A stretch of 64,000 nt of DNA from Prochilodus magdalenae (lineage: Eukaryota; Chordata; Actinopteri; Characiformes; Prochilodontidae): the NCBI GenBank assembly GCA_024036415.1, contig JAMWET010005514.1, forward strand, positions 92,501-156,500, given 5' to 3'. This document shows positions 11,401 to 23,400 of this stretch, piece after piece. The stretch's first letter is position 1. Every line of letters begins with the position of its first letter. The notes beneath the pieces were generated by a model, which worked only from the letters and a program-made list of their open reading frames with translations, was not told the origin of the DNA and searched no databases. The position numbers were made by a program, and so were the translations under genes.

Positions 11401-14400
11401 TGTGCTTACCATATCTTACCACAACAAGCCAAACATTCAGGTGCCAAACAACAGGCTCTGACTGGTCAGCTAGATTTCAGAGTACGAGGAAACTGGGCTA
11501 ATGTGGCTCTGGCACCGACACGTAGCATAAACACAGTGCACAGTAGGTCAGTTAAAAAAATCACAAGGTCAAATTTCCAAGAACGTACCTATCTGAGGAG
11601 GAATTAGCACTCAGGTGAAGGTGGCCATCTGCAGTGAGCACTGGAAACAGAGTCTGCTGAAAGCTCATGTCGAAGTCTACAGAGTGTATATCCGTTTGAG
11701 TGGCGTTGGCAAAAGAGACGTCTAGTCCAGCCATCTTCTGGCCATTGGAATCCAAATACACTGAAGTGCTGATTTTCCCATTAGACCTCTCTATTGTAAT
11801 ATACGCCTGAAATAAAAACAGTTAACATACATTTATCATGTCCGGTCAGGTGACCTGCAGGAAATCTACATATCAGCGCCGTCCAAAGAAAACAAGCATC
11901 TCCAAAATGGCCACTTTACAGGAGAGGCCAAAAACCTCATTCAATTTGAATGGAAGTCAATGGAACCAGACATCTTTCCAGGCTAGCTTCTGTTGGAGAT
12001 GCGTGCTTTATTTTGGATATGCTGGTAATGAAATGAAGCTTGTACGTTATGGTCTTTATCGTCACTGGTCACTTTTCCCTTTGCCGTGTATTCGAACCCC
12101 TTGCTTCTCCTGTGGCTTCTCGATAAGTCGACATCCAAGCTCATAGTTTTGGGAATCTGCAACTGGAAGGGAATGAACAGTAGTCAGTGACTGGCTGTCA
12201 GTCAGTTCAGAGAAGAGAGTCAGATCAGAGCTCTGGTGCTGCTGCATCCTCTGCTTTGGCTGGGTACCGCTGCCTGCCTGCATTGCTGACCGATTTGCCT
12301 AACATGGAGTTTGGCCATTGGCTTGCTCATCGGGGGCTGAGACCTGGGTTCTTTGTAAAGCTGCTGATGTAAAAAGCTCTCTACAAAAAAACCCAGACCA
12401 AAAAACCAAAGACTGGGAATCCTTCAGAGTCACTATTTACAAGACTGCAACTAGATTTTGAGATTATGTCCCATCATGCTCACTGGTAGGCTAATGTTAA
12501 CACTGTAGCCTAGTTCGGCAGTGTTTTAGCTAGCTAGCTAGTTAGCATTAGCATAGCATAACTACCCTTCGTTAAAGATAGGAGAAGGTGAAAATAGTTT
12601 TAAAACGTACGTGTGTTTACGTTTGTGACGCCCCGGGCCCATGACTCGGGCTCGCATTTTAGCCAAGACGTAAGACTTATGATAATACTAGACACGGATG
12701 AGTTTATCGGAACGCCAGGACGAGAAAAAAGGCTGACTTAAACCTGCAATCCTGACCGCCTTACACTGAACGTTAGAGATGACGCGATGCAACTCTAGCA
12801 AGACTCTCATGATTTTATTCCAACATTGGAAATTTGTCAAATTCAATCACTTGAAAAGTCGTGTGGTGTGAGGTCAGCATTAGCAATAAAAAGTAGATGG
12901 ACAAGAAAACAAACAAAGTGGTTATGATTGGCTGATAATTGGCAGGCTTTGAATGCAAAGGATTAGCTACAAATTTGCTCAATAAATAATCCCAATATAA
13001 TTTCTTATCATCTAGTTCACTACTTTTTTATTTTCCTTCCCAATTGAAAACATTCGGCTTTAAGCCCCACAGTTAGGAGAGAAGTCACCCAAGTTTGTTT
13101 GAGACGTCTTTTGGACGAACCTGGGAAAGTCCTGATTTAGACTTCCAACCCAGCTGGAACGGCTGCTGAAAGACAAAGGAGAAGTCTATCCTTCAGTTTA
13201 CCTGGAGCAGCTGGGTGAGGCTGGCTTTGATGGTGATACCTTGCTGACCATGATGTTGGACCCGCCCAAGAACTACAAACTTCTCTGACTTAGCGGCCAG
13301 CATCCTCCCATGCAGCTCCTGCACAGTCTGCCAGAAGAGATCGGGTGGGGTTGAAACATGAATGCTTCCTTGGAAAATTCCACCGTAGTACAGTGTAAGC
13401 TCCCCAGACAAAAACGAGTCCCCTTTGTAACGTTCTGGGGGGTCTTTTAATGATCTGGAAATGGGTTCTTTGCTTGAGGTGACCAATAATTAAACCACAG
13501 TGCCTAAACTGCAAATGTGACTGACTGGCATGATGGGCATTCAGGAGCATTCACACATCTGGACTGGCCGGCAAAATCCCCATATTTGAATTGTAATGGA
13601 AGTTTGTGGGACCACCTGGAACTATGGTTGCCACCTTTCAGAAATCGTCGTCATGTGTGAGTGACGTGTTCGAAATCGTGTCCCGTATGTGATCTGATTC
13701 CGGGGGGTGTTGTTTGGGAGAGAGTGTGATCAATCATGTGTTACACACTTTTATCGGACATTTACTGTTATACGTAACAGAGCCCGTCCCATTCTTAAGT
13801 TAAGTCCAGGTGAGGGTTTGTTTGGGGGGGCATGTGGAGCGAGATTGTGATCATTCATGTGTGTGTGACAGACGTGTATATCGGACATTTACAGAAATAC
13901 AGAATAAATTTACAGACATTTACTGAAATACGGAAACAAATTTACGTAAATACAGAATAAATTTACGGACATTTACATAATTACGGAACAAATTTACGGA
14001 CATTTATGGAAATACGGAACAAATTTACGGACATTTACAGAAATACAGAATAAATTTACGGACATTTACGGAAATACGGAACAAATTTATGGACATTTAC
14101 GGAAATACGGAACAAATTTACGGACATTAACGGAAATACGGAACAAATTTACGGACATTAACGGAAATACGGAACAAATTTACGGACATTTACAGAAATA
14201 CGGAACAAATTTACGGACATTTACGGAAATACGGAACAAATTTACGGACATTTACAGAAATACAGAATAAATTTACGGACATTTACGGAAATACGGAACA
14301 AATTTACGGACATTAACGGAAAAACGGAACAAATTTACGGACATTTACAGAAATACGGAACAAATTTATGGACATTTATGGAAATACGGAACAAATTTAC

Positions 14401-17400
14401 GGACATTTACGGAAATACGAATCGCGTCCCGTATTGGTTTTATGCGGGACGCAACATTTAATTGCCAAATAAAAGACAACTCCGTATTTTACAGGACAGG
14501 TGGCAACCCTACCTAGAACAGCCAGTAAAATGCCAGGGAAGGCATCCACCAAATCTGGCCCAATTCTTTGATGCGTGAATGTACGAACATTGTTCAGTCC
14601 ATGCCAAATCCAGTCCAATGTTATTGGCGCTGGTGGAGGTTTTCAGTGACAGGGGACTCGTTTTTGTCCGGTGAGCTCTTTGCACTAGTTGATTTGATGG
14701 GATGCCTTCTTGACATGGAGTGCTGCTAATCCCCGCCCCCTCCCCGCACCATCACACCTTCCTCCTACCTGATTGCTGTGGAAGCTGATGCAAATCTCAG
14801 AGTCCTGTGGGACATTTTCCAGACTGAAGGAATGAATCAAGGAGGAGCACACCTAGGAACAAACACATAGCATGGAAATTCCAGCAGTGCTTTCAAAGAC
14901 AGAGCTCTGAAAAACGCTTAAGGAATGTTGGACTTCTATCCACATACAGTTACAGGACCAATATTGTGATATGGTGGGAAGCTGTGACACTAATATACAC
15001 AAGCTGTATATGAATATTTCAGTCTGCCATGACAGTTTGCCATTTGGTCTGTGTACAGCTCAGAACCGGACCTTCTGGCATTGGACTACAGCACAACAAT
15101 AAGGAGCACTTATGCTAATCCAGTTTGAACTCACGTATGGGTGCTGGTCCCGATAGCCCAGGGTCAACACGTGAATGGCTTTTCTGTTGTCCTGGAGCAG
15201 CGCCTTGGATTCCAGAATGTAGACCCCCTTACGTAAATCAATAGTGAAGGTCTCCTGTAAGAGTAGACTTTCAGGGAGGAACCTAAACGGCTGCCTGTGG
15301 GAAGGAATATAGACGAGTCAGACTCATAGCGAAGCCTTTAGGACTTTCTATATATCTACACTGTATACATCTACAGGTCTTCTGATTTCTGAGGACCTCA
15401 GAAGAAGAGTGGCTGGAAACGGTTACACAACCATCTCTAAAGACTTGGACTCCACCATCCACAGTCAGACAGCTTGTGTACAAATGGAGGACATTCAAGA
15501 CCCTTGTTTCCGACCCCAAGAGTGGTCTTCCAACAAAGATCGTTCCCAAAGCAAGGGGCGCAACAGTCGGTGAAGTCAAAAAGGAACCCAGGGTATCTTC
15601 TACACTACTAAGTCTCATAGTGACTGATGTTAATGTTCATGAGTCCATCATCAGGAGAAACTCACTGCTGTCCAAGTGAAAACCATATGGACAACACAGA
15701 AGACTCTTGGTTCCCATCTGTGAAACATGGTGGTGGTAGTATCTTCGTTTGACCCTACCTTGCTGCATCGGTGCACCAGGACACCTTGTAATCGTTGATA
15801 GAACAATGCCTACTAGTGAAATGCCAAGACGTCTGTCTGTAAACCGAACCTGAAGGAGAACGTGGGTCATCCTGCAAGACGACGGCCCTAGTCACTCTAC
15901 CCCTGCACCGATGTGGTTTGGTAGGCGCCATCATTAGAACCATAAATCAAGCTTTCCATACTGACCTGAAATGGAGCACCCATCTTTTCTGGTACAAATT
16001 CCTGTCCTTCCTCATTTCTTCCACCTTTCCCCCTATCCCCATTTCCAGGTAGGGAGCGTTTAGCTCTGAGAGGGTCATATTCATCATCACTATATTCTTT
16101 TTCAGCTTCTGAAACACAAAAGATTATACAGTGAGTGTGTGGCATATACATATCGTGGCTGTCCAAAAAAAACATGTATCTCCATTTTTGTTGATTTTTA
16201 ATTTAATGCCTCATTTGATCACATGAGCTGCTGTTTACACTGTGCGGAAATTTCATGAGGAATGGACCAACAGGAATGGTCCAAAACTGCTTGGAAAGAC
16301 GTCTGGTTCCATTGACTTCCATTTAAATTAAATGAGGTTTTTGGCCTCTCCTGTAAAGTTGCCATTTTGGAGATACCTGTTTTAATTTGGACAGTGACGA
16401 TATACAGTGCCAGGTTGGGGGGGAGGGGCTTCCTTGCTTTTCCCTATTATCCACAGTTTGTATTTTTATGCATAATTGGGGACACCAGAATTGGGTCTCA
16501 ACGCATGGAATTGTAAAGTCACCAAAGCATGTTCAATCAAATGAACCCTATACGTAGCTCCACCTTCGCTTGCCCAGATCGCTGGAATTCCAGCCCAGTT
16601 TTTCTGTTACATGGTGACATCATCTCGTAACACAGTCCCGCCTACCAGCAGGCTTTGCATGCCCTCACACGACACACAGAGAGCTCAACACACGTCCTGC
16701 TCCAGTCGATGGTGGATCTAGCTTGTTTTTACCAGACTCTGGATCAAACTCATTCAGCAGAACAGAGTAGGTGAACTGACCAATCAGAGCACACTGGGCT
16801 TATTGGGAGGCAGGGCTGTAGTTTATAGCAGGATGAGAGAGTCCTAGCTCCTTACCTTATCCAGGGTGTTGAGGCTGGCGGAGATTTGAAGGTTCTGCTT
16901 GCCATAGCTGGTGCTGATCTCCAGCGTCTTCAGGTCTTTTCCGTTGCCCACTGAGATCTCCCCCCTCAAGGACGGCAGCCAAGCTGTGCTGATGGAGCAG
17001 GAGGCGTTCAGTCTGCGCTTCCCCTGCATTCCCCAGCCTCCAACCTGGCCAATTAACATTAGTCTTTGTTTATTGTTGAGACATCTGAACATCACTTGGT
17101 TCTCCATTCTGTTTCTAATGTACAGTTCCCATTGGGGAATTCAATTTCCTGTTATGTGTTGGTGTGGTGTTGGGTGGAGTGTTTGGGTTGCCGCTCCAGT
17201 GTTTTCTATCCACTCGTCTAGGAAACTGATTAATGGAAAATAAACCCATGTCAATAAGTTCAGGTGGCTCATCGGACAAACAACGAGCCACCTTGCATGT
17301 TTAAGGAGGTAGTAACTTCAGGCTCCTGCAGATGGCGCTGCACGAGAACAATGGGGCTGCTATAAATACCTGTGTGGTGTGAGTGACGGGATCCATAGAT

Positions 17401-20400
17401 TGGGAGGAGGTGTACAGTGCAGGGAATGTCTCGTTCCATGTGTGGAAAACGCTCCAGAGCAGATGTTAATGATTGGCCAAAAGGAGTGACTGAGCATGTG
17501 GGCGTGGCCAAAGACCATAGTGTGAAGGAAGTAGCTGAATCTGCAGGTGTATGGAAGCAGCGTACGCTCATACGGGTCTACCAGCAGTGGGAAAATCCCA
17601 GTGTATTGGGAATTCTCTTTGGAATTGTGCCCAAGAGAAGGCATCCACCACATCTGGCCTAAATGGCTAGTTCTTTGATGGAGCCAGAGCTGATTGGTTG
17701 GTGCGTAGGGCGATGATTGACCTGCTGGGATACCAAACTCAATGCTAAGTGCCGGTTCAGGTTGGGACATCTGTTAGACCATAGTCAGACTGATTGGACC
17801 AAAAGGTGGTCTAGAGGGGCTTGGGTTTGAACAGTAACAGTAAACCAGGTGGATAGGGTGGTGGATAGGGTGACCCCACATACCTTTAGATAGGAGACTG
17901 TAGGTGTGAATATGTGCAAGTGCCCCTCTCTGTCCCGGTTCCTCTCCTTGTAAAGACCCTCCACCATCAGGTTGCGAATGGTGACCCACTTGCGGGCAGT
18001 GATCTCGGAGGTGAACTGGGTGGTGCCGTGCTGAGGCTGAGTCAGCTTATGAGCCACGTAGACATACACCCAAGGTGTGTCCATGCTGAAGGAGCCTGTA
18101 GGTATGGTGAAAGAAACAAGCCTGTTATAGGGGCTCAATGAAAGCCCCCTCAAAGCCTTCATCCCAAAGGACCCCGTATTGTGTGACGCTCGTTAAGGGG
18201 CTTGTTAAGGGGCTCGTTAAGATACCTTCCCATTTCCGTAGGGATGACTTTGCGGACGTGTCTTTCCAGTGGAGGCCGGCCACCAGCGGAATCTGATCGT
18301 TATAGTTGACCTTCAGGTGAGTGCTGCTCTCGGATCGCCGTCTCTTCAGGTGGGAGTGCAGGAGCTGCGTCCTGTAGTTCAAGCCTTTCTCTGGGATTCG
18401 CAGGCTGAGCTACAATGAAGACAGAGCAGGCATCCGGTAATTCAGTTGTGCAGCCGTCTCAGGCCGCTTTGTGAGTGAGGCTGAACACTGGCCAGCAAGT
18501 TCACTGCAGTGTGGGATGAATGATCTAAGTTTTAACGAGGCTTGATACCATGGAATTCCGTAACTGGCCTCATGTTGGGCAAACACGCAGGCCACACCAT
18601 TTGTTGGAACTACCCAGAATGCCTCTCGAACCGATTCTGGACAAGGCCGATGGCACAGTGCTGGAATGTCCCATCATGGTTGGGGTACATAGAGTCCATG
18701 AAGGGCTGCAAATGGTCACCCAGAAGGGAAACGTAGTGGGCTCCGGTTAATGGTGTGTTTACCAGGAAAGGTACAGGCCCACCTGATCTCAGGGCAGACC
18801 CCCAAGCACAGATTCAGTGTTGGCTCGACCAGCACTCGTCTGTTTGTCTTTTTACTCTGCTTCCCTTCTTCGTCCCATACTGTTGTCATTGTGTGTACTT
18901 TTTCTTCTTCCTCCTCTTCTTCTTCATCTTCTTCCTCTTCTTCTTCCTCTTCCTCTTCTTCTTTTTCTTTTCTTTCTTCTTCTTCTTCTTCTTTTTCCAC
19001 TTCCTCTTCTTCTCCTCTTGTTCCTCTTCTTCTTCCTCTTCTTCTTCTCTTTCTTCTTCTTCCTCCTCTTCTTCTTCATCTTCTTTCTCTTCTTCTTTTT
19101 CTTTTCTTTCTTCTTCCTCTTCCTCTCCTTATTTTTCTTTGCTTTCTTCTTCTTCTTCTTCTTCTTCTTCTTCTCTTGTTCCTGTTCTTTTCTTCTTCTT
19201 CTCTTTCTTCTTCTTCTTCTTCCTCCTCTTCTTCTTCATCTTCTTCCTCTTCCTCTTCTTTCACTTCTTCCGCTTCTCCTCTTCTTCTTTTTTTCTTCTT
19301 CTTTTTCTTCCTCTTCTCCTCTTTCTTCTTCTTCTTCTTCGTCTTCTTCTTCTTCTTCCTCTTCTTCTTCTCCTCCTCTTTTTTTTTCTTCTCCTCTTTC
19401 CTCTTCCTTTTCTTCTTTTTCTTTTCCTTCTTCTTCTTCCACTTCTCCTCTTTCTTCTTCTTCTTCTTCTTCTTCTTCTTCTCCTCCTCTTTCCTCTTCC
19501 TCTTCTTTTTCTTTTCCTTCTTCTTCTTCTTCCACTTCTCTTTCCTCTTCCTCTTCTTCTTCTTCTTCATCATCTTCTTCTTCTTCTTCTTCTTCTTCAT
19601 CTTCTTCTTCTTCTTCTTCTTCTTCTTCTTCTTCTTCTAGAGAATTCTGAGCCACACACGAACCCCACCATCAGCCTGAAACAACTGATCCCATGACTGG
19701 TTGGACCACACCACATGTTGCTAGCCATGTAGGTTCCGGTCAGCACCCCCACAAGGTGAGCCACTGTGTCTGGTGTCATGGTGGTGCTAACAGATCCACT
19801 CTAGTGGGCCCTCTTCTACCATATCCTATGGAAGCTGACCGGCGGGACTGAAGGTGGATGCGAGTTCTCACAATCTGGTCACACGAACAATTCTAGCCAG
19901 GCACCATCAGTCACGATCACTAAGCACCCACGGTCGGGCACTGCGCTGTCCACTGTGGGTGGTACTTCTTTCTATGACCTATTCCTGGTACACACCTGAA
20001 ACCATGGATCCGGTGCCCACACACCTCCGGAAATGGAATGTCCCATCTCTCTAGCAACCCCCATCATGCCTCGTTAGTACTCCGTTCATTAACGTCCCCT
20101 TGGCATGAGTACGCTGGACAGTGTTCAGCCTTACTCCCCAGACAACACCTCACCGCTTATACAGGTGTGGGCGTTCCCAAGCCATCCCCTGAGGTAACGC
20201 CCCTCCATGATCCGTTTACATACTGCCCCCCCATGACCTGGGCCGTACCTCCATAGCATAGCTGGTGAGACTCTCTCCAGACTGGTTCCTGATAGACTGA
20301 CTCAGGAGGACTCGTTGTTTGTTGCTGCCCTGGTTCCAGTGCTTGCCATAGCTCAGGTCAAGCGAGGACTGGATCTGAACCGGACTCCGTTCATGTCTGA

Positions 20401-23400
20401 GCTGTACCTGTAATCGAGAATCACGCGGTGATGAAACGTCCACAGGAAACTGGTTTCGAGACGCAACGTTCTGCTGGTACCTTGTGGTTGAAGAGGGCGA
20501 TGTGGGAGCACTGGAGCTCATGCTCTGCTCTCATGCTGTACCGGTCCTCAGCTGGCTCTGCTTCGTCTCTCAGGCTCTGAGACATGTGACACTCGTGCAC
20601 ATGGTGCGAGTCGTCTAGAGAAAAAGAGAAAGGGACCGGATGGATGGACTTCTCTGCACTCGTTCCTAAAGGTCATGCTGCGTGATTAGATCTCTCACCT
20701 GGCACGCCGTATCTGATCCTTAGACCGGAGCTCCAGTCTGGCCCGCTGTGTTCAACAAGCCCGAGGATCCTGGTGCTCAGTAGGCTGGGCAGCACCAGCC
20801 CTGCATCCAGCGAATACTGCCTCCGACCATCGTCCTGCCTCCGCTCCAGCTGCACTGTGGAGGAAGTCACATACAGCATCCTTTACATCTACTGTCTGTG
20901 GTTCCCCAAACAGGCATGCTTCAACCGTCCTCCTAAACGGAGAGTCGGAGGAGAGTGGGATGGGATAGAGGAGAGTGTGGAGTAGTGAGGCTCATCGAAG
21001 ATCTTCACAGAGCTACACTAACCAGGTCACATTCAGGTCCCAGAGTGTTCCCATTGAGAAAGCATGGGACGGAGAGTACAAGCCCACCTAACCTCAGGGC
21101 AGACCCCCAAGCACAGGTCCGATGTTGGTTCGACCAGCACTCGTCTGTCCTTTTTCTCTGCTTCCCTTCTTCCTCCCATACTGTTGTCACAGTACCTCTT
21201 CCTCTTCTGCTTTTTTAGTTCTACTTTTTCTTTTTCCTACTTCTTCTTCTCTTCTTCCTTCTATTAATCATCTTCTTCCTTTTCTTCTTCATCTTCTTTA
21301 TTTCTTTATCCTCCTCTTCTTCCTTTTCTTCTTCCTGCTCTTCTTCTTCATCTTTTTTTTCTTCTTCACTACGATCTTCCTCTTCTTCTTTTTCTTTTCC
21401 TTCTTCTACTTCTTCTTCACCTTCTTCTTCTTCTCCTCTTTCTTCTTCTTTTTCTTTCCTTTATCTGCTTCTTCCTCCTCTTTTTCTTCTTCACTTACTT
21501 TTTTTCATATTCCTCTTCTTTTTCTTTTCCTCCTTCTTCTTCTTCTTCTTCTTCTTCTCCTTCCCCTTCTTCTTCTTCTTCTTCTTCTCCTACCTCTTTT
21601 TCATCTTCTTCTGCTCCTTCTCCTTTTCTTCTTCTTCTTCATCTTCTTTTTCTTCTTCTTCATCTTTTTTTTCTTCTTCTTCTTCTTCTTCCCCTTCTTC
21701 TTCTCCTCTTTCTTCTTCTTTTTCTTTGCTTTCTTTTGCTTCTTCCTCTTCTTTTTTTTCTTCTTCACTTATATTTTTTTCATATTCCTCTTCTTTTTCT
21801 TTTCCTTCTTCTTCTTCTTCTTTTCTTCTTCTTCTCATTCTCCTTCTCCTCCTCCTTCTTCTTCTTCTTCTTCTCCTTCTCCTTCCTCTTCTTCTTCTTC
21901 TTCTTCTTCTTCTTCTTCTTCTTCTCCTTCTCCTTCTCCTTCTCCTTCTCCTCCTTCTTCTTCTTCTCCTTCTCCTTCCTCTTCTTCTTCTTCTTCTTCT
22001 TCTTCTTCTTCTTCTTCTTCTTCTCCTTCCTCTTCTTCATCTCCTTCTTCTTTTTCTTCTTCTTCTTCTTCTTCTAGAGAATTCTTGTCCATTAACTAAT
22101 CCTACAGTTTTCCAGCTCGGGAATGTTCAGTTTGATGAGGAATGGTGTGCTAGTGAACAGGATACTGATCCAATGTACAGTTTTTGGAAAAACTTGACTG
22201 AACAGGATTGAGAAGTACACGCCCACCTACTGCACCTCCGCCTAACTGACAGACACCAAGTCACATGCACTCGTCTAATTTCTCCACCCTTCTCTACGGG
22301 TGAAGGCCTTGCCTGAGCAGGAAGCGTCTTTACTGAAGACATTCCGCAGCTTAGCCGACACGCTGATCTTCCTGCTCAGCCCATGTGTCACATTAACGGA
22401 CAGTATGACCGGATGCCCGTCTGCTGCAACTTTGGCCTCCAGTTGGTAGTGCGCTCTCTTCTCCGACGGGAGACTCAGTGTCTCCATCAATCCCTAAACA
22501 CACAGAGGACATGATTATATTTCATTCAGTGGACAGGAGTTACCAACACGGCCTACGAGCTCATCACTGTCCATCTTATCAGCTCCACTGACCATACAGG
22601 ACACTCTGTAGGTGCACAGGTCCAGACTGTAGTCCATCTGTTTCTCTGTGTACTGTATTACCCTGTTCTTCAATGGTCAGGACCCCCACAGGACCACCAC
22701 AGAGCAGGTAGGTGGGTGGTGGATCATTCTCAGCACTGCAGTGACACTGACGTGGTGCTGGTGTGTTAGTGTGTGTGGTGCTGGTGTGAGTGGATCAGAC
22801 ACAGCAGTGCTGCTGGAGTGTTGAGACACTGTGTCCACTCACTGTCCACTCTATTAGACACTCCTACCTTGCTGGTCCACCTTGTAGATGGACAGTCAGA
22901 GACGATAGCTCAACTGCTGCTGCACAGTGCAGTGTTGGTCATCCTCTAGTCCTTCATCAGTGGACACAGGACACGGCCCACAGGATGCTGCCCACAGGAC
23001 TCTGCCCACAGGACGCTGCCCACAGGGCACTGCCCACAGGACACTATCCGTTACATCTACTGTCTGTCCAGCAGTGACACTGAGGTGTCTGATCCACTCA
23101 CACCAGCACCACACACACTAACACACCACCACCGTGTCAGTGTCACTGCAGTGCTGGGAATGATCCACCACCCACATCATACCTGCTCTGTGGTGGTCCT
23201 GTGGGGGTCCTGACCATTGAAGAACAGGGTGATACAGTATACAGAGAAACAGCTGGACTACAGTCTGGACTACAGAGTGTCCTACATGGTCAGTGGAGCT
23301 GATAAACTGGACACAGTGAGTGTACATATGCACCTGTGGTACAGGTGACTGTGCTGTCATGTTACCTTGAGGTAATAATGGTATCTATCATCCACTAGCA

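Noticed and set aside
13400..13434. Extension of LLTP exon 34 upstream (GDSFLSGE frame)
   Set aside because: This part is the transposon terminal repeat, and no acceptor there fits the phase of exon 33.
18750..22211. Poly-Ser, poly-Phe, poly-Glu and poly-Lys frames up to 325 codons
   Set aside because: Frames through the GAA/TTC tracts; no real gene shows such composition in all frames.
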